From NCBI RefSeq assembly GCF_964355755.1, contig NC_092672.1, positions 28,332,501 through 28,396,500 of the forward strand: DNA of 64,000 nt, read 5' to 3'. The translations under genes were made by a program, and so were the position numbers. Shown here one piece after another: positions 38,401 through 44,522 of this stretch. The notes beneath the pieces were generated by a model. The model did no database searches. It saw only the letters and a list, made by a program, of their open reading frames with translations, and had not been told where the DNA came from. Source of the stretch: Antedon mediterranea. Lineage: Eukaryota; Echinodermata; Crinoidea; Comatulida; Antedonidae. Position 1 is the stretch's first letter, and every line of letters starts with the position of its first letter.

Positions 38401-41400
38401 AATATGTAATCAATTACTTTTCAGAGAGAATCCAACATTTGTGACAGAACTTGGCATTCTAGAGAGAAGTAAAGAGTGTGGGGGAAACAACCTTCAATCT
38501 TTCATTATGTTGCCATTCCAGAGAATAACCAGACTCCCTCTGTTGATTGATGTAAGTAAATTGTTGTGTTATGTTTTCTACTCTATATATGTAAACTGCT
38601 ATCTGCATCCGAGACATGGACATTCTACCAAAAGATACAGAGGGATATCAGCTTACTCGCTCCATGGTTGTAGTGGAAGAGCGAGTCTCCTCAGATAAGT
38701 ACTAAATAATTGTGTGCACTTTAAAAGAACTACGAAGTACGTCTTTAGTGGACAGATGAGAGAGCGCTTTAATTGGCAGCACTGACATGGCAATGATTGT
38801 TGGAATGGTGCTATACAAATCGCTCATCATTATCATTATTGTATATCTGGACACCTAACAATTTCACAGTGTAGTGCGCTGTAGCTTGGTGGTTAACATG
38901 CTTGCCTTCCAATTACAAGGTCCAGGGTTCAATCCTGACCTAGTGCCAGGGTTGTACCTCATGACTCTTTCAACTCCATTCCCTAAGCCTAAAACGAGAC
39001 TTAGTTTATAAGCACGATTAATTAAAAAATACTTTATTTATCCCGTAATTGGCAAGTTACTCGCTGTTGGATGTGTATAACTTAGTTGGAAATATATACT
39101 AAATTTTTCTATTTCAGGCTATAATAGCACGACTGGAACCTGATTCGGAAAAGATAGGCACAGCCATGGAAGCACTCAACCTCGTAAAGAAGGTACAGTT
39201 TTTAAAAAATATAATTAGTTTCTGAAATCATATAAATCAATAGTTAGGCCAACAATAGTAAAACGTCAGTCTATAATGACTAGGACCTACTTGAGTTGTT
39301 TTACTGTGGATTGCCCTCAGCATGGCTAAACCACTCTCTGCTGCTTAATCTCTTAAATTAATTCACAATCTCCATTAATAATAGTCATTAATTGTTAATA
39401 TTTTTCTATTTAGGTTGCAATTAAATGCAATGAAGAGGCCAGGCGAATGGAAGGAATAGAGGAAATAACTAAACTTGCACACAAATTAGACTACAAACCA
39501 AACATCAAGGTAATCACGTTTGCTTATTCCCAAGATTAAAAGCTAGTATAGCTCAGACATATTCTTTTTTATTAACACCAAGAGCATCCTGTTTGCAATC
39601 TTGGTACAAGGTTGGGGCAGTGGTAGAAGGGGGTGAGGAATGGAAAAACCAAATTGGTTCTGTTGACAGTAAGTTTGTTGCTTCATACATAAGTTATGGG
39701 CTTGCATTAAAAAATGAGTGGAGCCATCCCCTTGCCCACTAAAAAATGTTGGAGGGGGAGGGGACAAAATTTGTTTACATTTGAACAATGGGATAAAGAG
39801 AAAGTAACATTTCTCAACATTACAATCTTCAAGAACTGAGATACAGAGCGAATTTTTAAAGCATAAATTCCAATCATTCAAATTGGTTTCTATGATTCAT
39901 CTGTCACCCGCCTCCATTAACAATCCCAGTATTACCAAACACCAAAATAAACTAGGCAACAGTTGGCTGTAAATAATAACTTTATATCCATTCCAAAATT
40001 GGTTTATACCGCCTGCCCCACTCCCCTTCCCTGAACACCCACACTCCAACAACTTTACGTACCAGTTGGCTATGTATCAATTCATAAAGAAATTAGTCAA
40101 ATTAAAGCCCCATTCCCTACGTTTTTTAGATCTAATTTAAGATCACAAACTATATTTAATGTAAAAATAATACTATATGGTCCTATTGTGATAACTTTTT
40201 TCGTCTTTAAACGGTTAAAAATGTGAAAAATAAGTCGATTCTAATAATTATAGCGGCCCGCTATAAATCCCAAAATGCATTGCGCGCGGATTGATATTTT
40301 TGTTTTTCACCTGTAATTCGCCCACTTTTCGATCGATCGTGAGGCCAAAACAAATGGAAGACTCCTAACTTTTCAGCGAAAATACCGGGTTTTCCCCAAT
40401 TTGTATCAACGGAGTCTGGCAAAAATAGAAAGACAATTAATGCAGCAACTATACAACGTCAGGCTAGGTATATAGCTCGCGTACGATGTTCGTACGTTAC
40501 CGATGTTTACCAGCTAGGCCTACAAAACTAAGCCTAGCTAGGCTAGGCCTACAAAACTAAGCCTAGCTAGGCTAGGCCTAAGACCGTCCACGAGAGGTCG
40601 ATCGCCGCGAGCTACTTAGGTAGTGCATTGTTTCTCACTTTTTATCATAATTTACCATAAAACGTACATTTAAGACAAGGAATGACATGGTTTAATGTTT
40701 TTAAAGTGATATATATGTATTATTTTCCAAAAAACGTCCAAAATTGCAGGGAAGGGGTCTTTAAATATTGACCCTTCTGTTTAATCACCTGAAAGTAATC
40801 TTTTAATTGACTTGATTAAATTGTTGATAATCTAATTAGAGGCTGAAATAAAATACACTCTATGACTAATTGTTGTGTTGGGACTGCAAAGAATTTTAAT
40901 ACAGTTGATTTTTTTCAGATGAAAATGTTAGTGCTAGGCTAGGCCAACAGTGCAATAGGCTAGGTCACTAGTGCAATAGGCTAGTGCAATAGTGCAATAG
41001 GCTAGGCTAATAGTGCAAGGCTAGTTACGATGATACCCTTACAGCACTTTTGACATTTTTTTGCAGTAGAATTGCTACAAGGATATTTTTGCAGAAAATC
41101 CACATGATAGGAAATAGAGAGATATAGAGATATTAAAAAAAAACGAAACAATTCTCAATGTTAAAATTTAAGACAGGCCATTATTTAAGACAAAACTGTT
41201 TTCAATTCATTCCACATTTATTCAGTTAAAAATAGGGACCCTCATTAGAAGATAGATACAGATAGATACAGACATATGATGAAATGAAAATGTAAAACAA
41301 CAATAAAAAAAATACAATATTAACATCTTAAAATGATTATTATTAAGTATTTAGATGGATAATAAGTAAGGACCCTGTTTTTATTTTTTATAGGGTGTGT

Positions 41401-43767
41401 AGTGTTACTAATTATAAATAGGCAGATCATTCCATATTTTCACAGTACATTTCACATTGGTTTATACCCCTATAGTATCATACTGCACAGATTTTAAACA
41501 ACTTGGTCTAGGTTGAATATGGGTATAAACAGTATATCTAATATCGCAAGTGCAGATTTTTCCAAAAGCATGTGACCATGATCTCATACTAATTAAGGTT
41601 CTCTCTTGCAGTTTCATTTTCATTTATTTACGTCAGCACTTTGCCATATTACTGATTTTCTCACACGCTAAGTCTAAATTTGAAATAACAACCCAGCACC
41701 TTTTTGTTTAAATAGGCCATCAAGATATCTGATAAATTACTGATTGTGAAGAGGGGCGACCTTCAATGGTTCTCTCATGACACTTCCCGATTCAACAAGA
41801 AAAAAGTTGTCTCAAAACAAATACACGTTCTTGTATTTGCCGACAAAGTTGTCTTGACGAAGAGAAAGATTAAAAATGACCGTGAAGTGTTCGAAGTGTT
41901 TGACTGGTGTCCGAGGAATTTAGTCGATGTCAAATCAGTCGAGCTGAAATATGATACGTTGGTAGAAGATTACAAAAACGTTATGATGGTCGTGTTCCTT
42001 CAGAATCACGAGAAGAAAGAGAAGAAGTATTTTATAAATACATCAAGCGAGTAAGTAGTGTTTTTGTGAGATAAAATGAGATATATTATGACACGTAGGT
42101 GAATCTCGGTCTTTCATCTACTAAATTTAAAAATTACAATTCAAAAGAAGGACATTGGGTTAAGTTCAGCACTTAATTTCACAATTTTTAGGCCCTGCCC
42201 CAAACCCCTTATTTCAAAATCATGAATTCACCACTGTGACCACAATTTGATTGGTTGATTTTGATTTTGTATCACATGCCTTTACACTACAGTGTATTTT
42301 TGTACCACCTCACAATCAAACATTTAGCTTTTAGAGTTTTTTGTGACGAGCTAGGCTGGTATATAATATCTTTTTGGCTTATTTTTTTAAACAGCGCTAA
42401 CTTCCAGAGATGGTCAGATGCCCTCGCTCCGCCAAACCGCAGTGACCAAGGGGAAAGCATTTATGAATCATGGGGTAAGTGCCTTTATTTCCTTCAATTC
42501 ACAGAATCAAATTTTATGTTACCCATCTCTCACAAACAGTCACACTTGAGCTGGCCAAAAATGTCTATGGAAATTTCAGGCAATATTTCAAGAAGGTTGT
42601 CTGAAGTCATATTTTATCAACAAAACCAATGAATCGGAAAAACAAAAAAAGATTAATATTATTCATAGAATTGCCTCTCTTTAGAACAATAAACATACCA
42701 CCACAGGTTCCATTTGCATAAACAAGCATCTATCTGATCCCGAAACAGCTCCAGAAACTTATTTTACTAATAGTAAATTAATCACTGTCCTCAGATAGGT
42801 GGTAATCCAGGAGCTATTTTGTAAACCAATTCACCGGGGTAACTCCCTACTTGTCTCAAATGATGAACTTGGTTCTTTAAAGTACACACAGGTTATAACT
42901 GTGTACACTGGACCTATGGTTTATAGTCCTAAGATTGATCGATATTGGCTTTTTAATACGGTAAACGGCGCTCCTGCCATTTGACTCACCAGTTAACATG
43001 TTTAATTATTTTATTTTATAGACTGCCCTCAAGTGATGTGTACACAAGCATATAATGCTCAAGAACCTGATGAATTGAGTATGGAAGAATCGGATATAAT
43101 TGATGTTTTACGAAAAACAGAAGGTACAATTAAATCTTTTATTGCATGAAAATAATTTAGTAGAGTAAAGTTTTAAACTCCATTTTTGTTATGGCCGACG
43201 TCTGTCACAAACCACCATGGCAATTAGTCTTGCATTCATCTGAATATTGGATGAAACTAAGCCAGAACTGTTTAAAGCACCCCGGTTGGTCATATCATTG
43301 ATCAAGGGCTTCTCTTGTCCATTGCCCACCTTGAATAGAGGAAATCAATATGTCTGAGGCACACACTAGAGGCAGGGTATACAGTTCAAATCCTGTCGAG
43401 GGAAAATAATATTTATATGAATAATTTTATACAAATACGCTTTTCTACTTAGGTTGGTGGGAAGGCATGCGAGTAAGAGACAGTGCAAAGGGTTGGTTCC
43501 CTGCCAACCAAGTTCAAGAAATTGTCAATGATCATGTTCGAGCGCGCAATCTGAAACATCGTTATAAAGTGCTATCAGTCTGTCAGGAACAGCTGCAAAA
43601 ATTACAAATGCAAGGGAAGGAGGTATAGTGAATCAAATATAACTTAACATTCACTGAAACTATGATAAAAGACTCAAACAAATAATGTATGGAAAATATA
43701 GGAGCGACAACGGGAAACTCAGGAAGAGCTCAGAAATACTGCGGAACACGTCAATTACATAGAATAA
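8336..43767 (+). CDS. Ephexin-family Rho guanine nucleotide exchange factor (DH-PH-SH3), 19-exon gene model
   Basis: This is a spliced gene model with coding exons 8336-8465, 16251-18110, 18815-18857, 25014-25164, 25598-27674, 30239-30305, 31157-31511, 32186-32276, 32453-32787, 33807-33976, 36068-36223, 38425-38551, 39118-39192, 39414-39509, 41716-42050, 42395-42474, 43022-43123, 43453-43622 and 43702-43767. All introns are GT..AG and every junction phase agrees, giving 6,486 nt and about 2,161 residues. A DH domain (about 1704-1895), PH domain (1912-2040) and SH3 domain (2053-2110) lie at the C-terminus in the ephexin order. Known ephexins activate Rho-family GTPases at the plasma membrane downstream of Eph receptors and Src kinases. 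The long N-terminus is disordered and rich in proline and tyrosine motifs; the protein is longer than human ARHGEF5 (about 1,600 residues). The DH-PH-SH3 half is secure. The first exon and the start of exon 7 are the weakest parts. Which vertebrate paralogue is closest cannot be decided here. Confidence 0.88.
8547..8715. mobile_element. MITE of the AAAGCTCTGTCT family, intron copy 1
   Basis: Imperfect inverted ends (AAAGCTCTGTCTGCACTATC and the matching AGACAGAAAGCT) flank a core with ATATGACATCATCATGTCCA. That core recurs at 28438-28619. The element lies in intron 1. Confidence 0.78.
8720..11049. other. Intron 1 sequence without recognised features
   Basis: AT-rich intron. At 10683-10740 there is a short complex phrase (GTCGCGTGGACGCGACT, then GGTCGGTCGGTC) that looks like a dispersed repeat. 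A weak B-box-like site near 9623 was not convincing. Confidence 0.4.
11050..11203. repeat. Near-perfect 154-bp palindrome (hairpin)
   Basis: Arms of about 70 bp starting CATCTGGTTTCAATGGATAT are followed by a short centre rich in AAGTACTTGT. It is probably a fold-back MITE. Confidence 0.85.
11331..11445 (+). mobile_element. SINE tail fragment
   Basis: TTACAACTCCACTCCCAAAG followed by TTGTTTATGTAGAGCATCTT matches, in reverse orientation, the body of the SINE at 33297-33510. No promoter boxes remain. Confidence 0.6.
12496..12532. repeat. Short GC-rich palindrome
   Basis: CTAGAGGGGGAGC faces GAGCTCACCCTCTAG with AGCGAAGC between. It may mark the end of a dispersed element whose other end may be near 10660, but this is a guess. 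Confidence 0.5.
13566..14144 (-). pseudogene. Transposase-like fragment, downstream half
   Basis: This 192-codon frame continues the same protein after the SINE insertion (GINFFHVG, then a segment with YDGVPWIGLV and KTFYWPSKEDCCWIP, a tryptophan-rich C-terminal module). It ends near the left inverted arm. A 17-bp direct duplication (GAGGATTTTATAAACGG) sits at 13651-13684. I cannot name the superfamily. Confidence 0.6.
14148..14440 (+). mobile_element. tRNA-derived SINE inserted in the transposon
   Basis: The head resembles a Ser/Leu-type tRNA. The A box is TGGCCGAGCGGTTAAGG, the B box is GGTTCGAGGCC, and the 9-base GAGCGAGTC at the start pairs exactly with GACTCGCTC after the B box. A body with GTACTTTAAAGGACCCAGTT and GGTGAACTGGTTCACACAAT follows. 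A diverged inverted copy lies at 42786-42990. It splits the transposase-like frame. Confidence 0.8.
14432..14845 (-). pseudogene. Transposase-like fragment, upstream half (of TTAT transposon)
   Basis: The translation contains HYFTDGCGGQYKNK and, 45 residues on, TSHGKSACDGIGGTVKR. I recognise this pattern as a widespread invertebrate uncharacterised-protein family that is usually repetitive. The aspartates in FTDG and ACDG could belong to an RNase-H-fold catalytic triad; that is inference. The open frame runs into the SINE insertion at its 3' side. The N-terminal part of the protein is absent. Confidence 0.65.
15540..16250. other. Intron 1 end, no recognised features
   Basis: AT-rich intron leading to the exon 2 acceptor. 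Nothing else is seen. Confidence 0.5.
16251..18110 (+). CDS. Ephexin-like gene, exon 2: proline-rich and YxN-rich N-terminal region
   Basis: This 1,860-nt exon encodes residues 44-664. It follows the acceptor CTTTCTCAG and ends at a donor (G|GTAATT, 18111) that fits exon 3 in phase. If the donor is not used, the frame stops at 18139. The sequence has no folded domain that I recognise. It repeats PxxP-type SH3 ligands (KPLPPIP, PPIAPKPK, CPIPAPRK, IPVPSPR, IPKPSPR, PPLSPKP). Its acidic C-terminal part carries four Y-[VM]-N motifs, with tyrosines near residues 569, 583, 599 and 621. pYxN is the known GRB2/GRAP SH2-binding consensus, so a phosphorylation-dependent adaptor-docking role is inferred. 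Confidence 0.85.
18111..18814. other. Intron 2
   Basis: AT-rich intron with no repeat or gene recognised. Confidence 0.5.
18815..18857 (+). CDS. Ephexin-like gene, exon 3 (43-nt small exon)
   Basis: The exon lies between a CTCTCTTTCAG acceptor and a GTAAGT donor. Only one frame is open, and it matches the phase of exons 2 and 4. It encodes 13 complete codons with no recognisable motif. Both flanking exons remain in frame only when it is included. Confidence 0.65.
19490..19691. mobile_element. MITE with TA duplication nested in an older repeat
   Basis: The ends AAGCTTGGTTCCCACTAG and AAGCGTGGTTCCCACTAG (inverse of the right side) lie inside flanking TA dinucleotides. The interior has several AACGCAA/TTGCGTT repeats. 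It interrupts a sequence (19390-19750) with phrases such as AGGGGAAAC and AGGGACATCCC, like the fragment at 33617-33770. Confidence 0.75.
20794..20981. mobile_element. 188-bp hAT-like MITE with 8-bp target duplication
   Basis: The ends are CAGTGGCGTAACG and the inverse of CGTTACGCCACTC. CTTATTCT is duplicated at 20786-20793 and 20982-20989. CAG-type ends and 8-bp duplications are the hAT signature. A related diverged fragment starts at 28690. Confidence 0.85.
20990..25013. other. Intron 3 remainder: AT-rich with degenerate tandem duplications
   Basis: Degenerate direct repeats occur at about 21170-21350 (two copies), 21890-22270 (about three copies of a unit with TTTTATGCAAGTTTTAA), and 23560-23870 (two copies around TTGAGATTTGTGTTTTCATC). 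The small open frames are A+T-biased and look non-coding. Confidence 0.5.
25014..25164 (+). CDS. Ephexin-like gene, exon 4
   Basis: This 151-nt exon follows the acceptor TTTGTTTAG and ends at GTGAGC. It encodes residues 678-728: an arginine-rich start followed by an acidic stretch. No domain is recognised. The acidic tail runs on directly into exon 5. Confidence 0.75.
25165..25597. other. Intron 4
   Basis: Ordinary AT-rich intron with nothing recognised. Confidence 0.5.
25598..27674 (+). CDS. Ephexin-like gene, exon 5: large disordered region with coiled-coil and tyrosine motifs
   Basis: This 2,077-nt exon encodes residues 729-1421. The open frame begins at the AATTCTAG acceptor, upstream of any in-frame ATG, which shows that it is an internal exon. 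Visible parts are an acidic serine-rich start, a short charged helix or coiled coil (about 870-905), and twin motifs NYDHIRI (Tyr about 1024) and NYDRIRI (Tyr about 1048). These are followed by DYEDL (1083), DYEDV (1115), two PPR/PPP ligands (1191-1212) and a strongly basic arginine cluster (1214-1240). The donor G|GTTAGA at 27675 is non-optimal, but it is the only way to keep frame with exon 6 before the TAG at 27677. Tyrosine phosphorylation is inferred. Confidence 0.85.
28438..28619. mobile_element. MITE of the AAAGCTCTGTCT family, intron copy 2
   Basis: Inverted arms of about 62 bp begin GTTACAAACATTCTGAAATA. The core ATATGACATCATCATGTCCA is shared with 8547-8715. The inverted symmetry extends about 24 bp beyond the ends of the other copy. 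Confidence 0.82.
28690..28865. mobile_element. Diverged hAT-like MITE fragment
   Basis: It starts CAGTGACGTAACGGCTATGA, matching the inverse right end of the element at 20794-20981. The other end is not clear. A short duplication (CAGAGCATGAAYATCCCAT) lies inside at about 28765-28800. Confidence 0.55.
29446..29990 (+). repeat. Three tandem copies (about 183 bp each) of the end of the TTAA MITE family
   Basis: Each unit contains CATATATACTTTAAAAA, an AAACCATG-like phrase, CTTGTCTTAAATGTATG and AAAAGTGTCTTTAA. These are the first 150 bases of the elements at 1727 and 35408, here arranged head to tail. Confidence 0.8.
30239..30305 (+). CDS. Ephexin-like gene, exon 6 (67-nt small exon)
   Basis: The acceptor CACTCATAG and the donor AG|GTAAAA flank the only open frame, which encodes an acidic segment around IYLSAELDDEE. 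The incoming phase agrees with exon 5. The outgoing phase 2 fits exon 7 only through the weak acceptor at 31156. Confidence 0.65.
30306..31156. other. Intron 6
   Basis: No repeat is recognised apart from several CATGAWTATTCAT-like phrases at 30925-31060. Confidence 0.45.
31157..31511 (+). CDS. Ephexin-like gene, exon 7 with possible internal alternative start
   Basis: The exon ends at GTAAGG (31512) in phase 0. From about 31242 the translation looks like real protein (MHRRERPKSYMDV onward), with a PPPVPPRTP SH3 ligand near its end. The 85 nt before that ATG translate to a hydrophobic, intron-like sequence. The acceptor at 31156 (CATGTTTAG) keeps phase with exon 6 but lacks a strong pyrimidine tract. 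An alternative is a first exon of a shorter isoform starting at the ATG at 31242. Confidence 0.7.
31512..32185. other. Intron 7
   Basis: AT-rich intron with nothing recognised. Confidence 0.45.
32186..32276 (+). CDS. Ephexin-like gene, exon 8
   Basis: This 91-nt exon lies between TTTTTAG and G|GTGGGT. It encodes a basic, glutamine- and serine-rich linker of 30 residues without a known domain. Phases agree with exons 7 and 9. Confidence 0.72.
32453..32787 (+). CDS. Ephexin-like gene, exon 9: proline-rich linker preceding the DH domain
   Basis: This 335-nt exon (residues 1592-1703) carries a PPPLPPPRR SH3 ligand. Its C-terminal part, TLWCEVPEV followed by a Q-rich helix, resembles the short segment that directly precedes the DH domain in ephexins. 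In that family an N-terminal helix and SH3 contacts hold the DH domain inactive. Whether that happens here is inference. Confidence 0.82.
33297..33510 (-). mobile_element. tRNA-derived SINE, minus strand
   Basis: Read on the minus strand, the head has an A box TGGCTTGGTGGTTA and a B box GGGTTCAAATCC. The body contains CTCATGACAATTTACAACTC and TTTATGTAGAGCATCTTG, shared with 11331-11445. It lies in intron 9. Confidence 0.75.
33617..33772. mobile_element. CAGTAGAACCTC-type repeat fragment (Tc1/mariner-pogo-like, tentative)
   Basis: ACAGTAGAACCTCTATTTAA is followed by three alternating phrases of GTCCCCTTAATAGG. Similar phrases lie around 19390-19750 and 2440-2510. The ends resemble pogo/Tigger termini. 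No ORF is present. Confidence 0.45.
33807..33976 (+). CDS. Ephexin-like gene, exon 10: start of DH domain (CR1)
   Basis: The exon encodes residues 1704-1760. It opens with AMFEVITSEASYLRSLDIF, the ephexin-type conserved region 1 of the RhoGEF fold (E-x2-T-E-x2-Y-x2-L). It continues with the LFSN helix. CR1 forms part of the GTPase-contact surface. Confidence 0.92.
34257..35407 (+). mobile_element. 5'-truncated CR1/L2-like LINE inserted in copy C
   Basis: From 34257 the frame reads as the C-terminus of a LINE reverse transcriptase: PRFDYCNVVLG, QNRAAKIILRKS, a MFKIFHNLAPSYL motif and RFTLRDPQYNTRS. The 3' end is an ATT microsatellite tail (35393-35405), typical of these LINEs. The expected WNNL motif only reappears at about 34968, so the fragment itself seems interrupted by 34672-34965. 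Confidence 0.75.
34672..34965 (+). mobile_element. Probable second LINE 3' end nested inside the first
   Basis: This AT-rich insert separates two parts of the LINE coding tail. It ends AATAAATGTTTATTTGAATT with a repeated GAATT tail. The boundaries are approximate, and the interpretation rests on the broken protein homology. Confidence 0.45.
36068..36223 (+). CDS. Ephexin-like gene, exon 11: DH domain middle
   Basis: The exon encodes residues 1761-1811, starting in the helix LLLDLEDRF and including ISDVCDII, a segment typical of ephexin DH domains, then the YVTYC helix. Splice sites are GTTTCAG and GTAAGT. Confidence 0.92.
36250..36620 (-). mobile_element. Degenerate SINE remnant
   Basis: On the minus strand there is a B-box match GTTCAATTCC at about 36571, and farther on AAGCGCCTTGAGATCTTGG and TGGATATGTCCGCATAAC, which resemble common SINE tail sequence. 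It is diverged; the A box is doubtful. Confidence 0.5.
37007..37890 (+). mobile_element. tRNA-derived SINE whose B-box region is expanded
   Basis: Head and tail match the intact copy at 38871-39085: GTGCTTGCCTTCCAAT before the array, and AGGGTTGTA, TGTAATTGGCAGGTTGCTCG and CTGTTGGATG after it. Between them sits the 720-bp array at 37063-37782. It lies in intron 11, in the same orientation as the gene. Confidence 0.85.
37063..37782 (+). repeat. Exactly 30 tandem copies of a 24-bp unit containing a pol III B box
   Basis: The unit is AGGGTTCAATCC followed by TGACCTAGTGCC. It spans 720 bp, which is 30 x 24. Only about four units differ: one CAACCC variant in unit 2, one TTCC near 37275, and two CTAATG near 37583 and 37607. 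Each unit includes GTTCAAYCC, which fits the B-box consensus GWTCRANNC bound by TFIIIC. Because 24 is divisible by 3, long octapeptide-repeat frames open on both strands; these are by-products. Confidence 0.95.
38425..38551 (+). CDS. Ephexin-like gene, exon 12: DH domain CR3
   Basis: The exon encodes the most conserved RhoGEF stretch, LPFQRITRLPLL (consensus P-x-QR-x2-RY/L-x-LLL), which lies on the GTPase-binding helix. The preceding intron contains the 30-copy B-box array. Confidence 0.93.
38595..38845 (+). mobile_element. SINE-related fragment with microsatellite-like tail
   Basis: GAGCGAGTCTCCTCAGATAAG and GTGTGCACTTTAAAAGAAC resemble the body of the SINE at 14148-14440. GGTGCTATACAAATCGCTCA followed by TCATTATCATTATT is a common SINE 3' end. 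Confidence 0.55.
38871..39085 (+). mobile_element. Unexpanded copy of the B-box SINE
   Basis: The A box is TAGCTTGGTGGTTAACATG and the B box is GGTTCAATCC. CCAGGGTT occurs twice here, at 38922 and 38946, exactly 24 bp apart; the span from one to the next equals the array unit at 37063-37782. The tail is CGTAATTGGCAAGTTACTCG. Confidence 0.82.
39118..39192 (+). CDS. Ephexin-like gene, exon 13: DH domain
   Basis: This 75-nt, phase 0-0 exon encodes a 25-residue helical piece ending in ALNLVKK, the start of the final DH helix. Confidence 0.88.
39414..39509 (+). CDS. Ephexin-like gene, exon 14: end of DH domain
   Basis: This 96-nt, phase 0-0 exon encodes the helix containing AIKCNEEARRMEG and the linker to the PH domain. 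The KxCNE-x2-R-x-ME pattern is typical of ephexins. Confidence 0.9.
39510..40105. other. Intron 14, left part
   Basis: No clear repeat. The minus-strand open frame at 39881-39543 has no recognisable protein. Confidence 0.4.
40106..40760 (-). mobile_element. TTAA-flanked MITE family, copy B (complete, 655 bp)
   Basis: TTAA lies at 40102-40105 and 40761-40764. The ends AGCCCCATTCCCTAC and AGACCCCTTCCCTGC (inverse of the right side) form short imperfect TIRs. The body contains repeated GGCCTAG palindromes (one segment duplicated at about 40515-40580). TTAA targeting suggests piggyBac or Kolobok-type mobilisation. It is non-coding. Confidence 0.88.
40765..41715. other. Intron 14, right part
   Basis: A degenerate tandem repeat of AGTGCAATAGGCTAGG occupies 40928-41025. 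Nothing else is recognised. Confidence 0.5.
41716..42050 (+). CDS. Ephexin-like gene, exon 15: PH domain
   Basis: This exon encodes residues 1912-2022. The pattern LLIVKRGDLQWF (beta 1 and 2), then IHVLVFADKVVLTKRK (beta 3 and 4) and VFEVFDWCPR matches the ephexin-type PH domain. That domain adjoins the DH domain and helps with membrane binding. Confidence 0.92.
42395..42474 (+). CDS. Ephexin-like gene, exon 16: PH C-terminal helix
   Basis: The exon encodes ANFQRWSDALAPP. It contains the invariant tryptophan of the PH C-terminal alpha helix, followed by a linker to the SH3 domain. Confidence 0.9.
42786..42990 (-). mobile_element. SINE, inverted diverged copy of the family at 14148
   Basis: On the minus strand it begins near GGCAGGAGCGCCGTTTACCGTA and continues through ATAAACCATAGGTCCAGTG and GGAGTTACCCCGGTGAATTG. 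The tRNA-like B box is deleted or destroyed. Confidence 0.7.
43022..43123 (+). CDS. Ephexin-like gene, exon 17: SH3 domain, first half
   Basis: The exon encodes the SH3 core QAYNAQEPDELSMEESDIID (ALYDY-like start, acidic RT loop). Confidence 0.92.
43190..43420 (+). mobile_element. Possible SINE remnant in the intron between exons 17 and 18
   Basis: A B-box match GTTCAAATCC lies at about 43386, and the sequence after it becomes AT-rich. The A box is not evident. Confidence 0.3.
43453..43622 (+). CDS. Ephexin-like gene, exon 18: SH3 domain, second half
   Basis: The exon supplies the WW pair (GWWEG), the GWFPANQV strand of the SH3 peptide groove, and the post-SH3 basic helix with RNLKHRYKVL, which is characteristic of ephexins. 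The donor is GTATAG; without splicing a stop follows at once. Confidence 0.92.
43702..43767 (+). CDS. Ephexin-like gene, terminal coding exon 19
   Basis: This exon encodes 21 residues and a TAA stop, and prolongs the charged helix of exon 18. It ends in VNYIE, which is not a classical PDZ ligand. Its phase matches exon 18. Confidence 0.78.
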   Translation, partial: ERQRETQEELRNTAEHVNYIE

Positions 43768-44390
43768 ACATCAAGTCAACTTCTAACCATTGAAACATAT
43801 TTACAGTTTGAATGGAGGATCCAGGATTTTTTAAACGAACAAGCATTTTAACATATTGTTTTGATTTATTTGGTACATAGAGAAAACAAAACAAACAAAA
43901 AACACTTGTCTTGCATGGCCCTCTAAAATGTCAAAAATATATACAGTATATTAAAAATAGTTTTAATGAAGGTACTCAGAAACTGAGTGAAGTACTTGGC
44001 AAAACATAGGTCACATTTTGATATATCAGCCCATTTTAAAAGAATACAAATTTTTTTTTTTTATTTGTGAAGTTATTAATGAACCAATTTTCTTGAATTT
44101 CAATAGGCATTATTCACACAATATGCCTATTTACACCGAAAAATCATGATAACAATTTGAAAATTGTAGGCGCTATCGTGCTAACAAAAACACATTTTGC
44201 CAAGTAATAATTTCATACAAATTTCAAAAGGGGACCCTGGATCTACCCACTGTACATACTTCATTTAGTGTAGTAACATTGAATATTATTGCTAATCTAC
44301 TAGCCCCAAGTGACCTGTAAATATACTGTAATACAAATGTTTGTGCCAAAGCTTGAAAACTGAAGTAATAAAAACTTTGATTGACATAGG
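43768..44390 (+). promoter_or_regulatory. Probable 3'UTR with poly(A) signal at 44367-44372
   Basis: An AATAAA hexamer at 44367-44372 lies 600 nt after the stop and is a reasonable polyadenylation signal. The actual cleavage site cannot be seen. Confidence 0.4.
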
Positions 44391-44429
44391 GCTTGTCATG
44401 TTGCCATCACTGATAATTGATTGTTGTAA

Positions 44430-44522
44430 AAAATGCCAAAGGGAGGATGTATAAATGATAGATCAACCAATCAAAAACTGCCAAAGGGAGGATGTACAAA
44501 TGATAGATCAAATAAATCAAAG
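44430..44522. repeat. Two-copy tandem duplication, about 46 bp
   Basis: TGCCAAAGGGAGGATGTA followed by AAATGATAGATCAA is repeated with a few changes. Confidence 0.8.
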
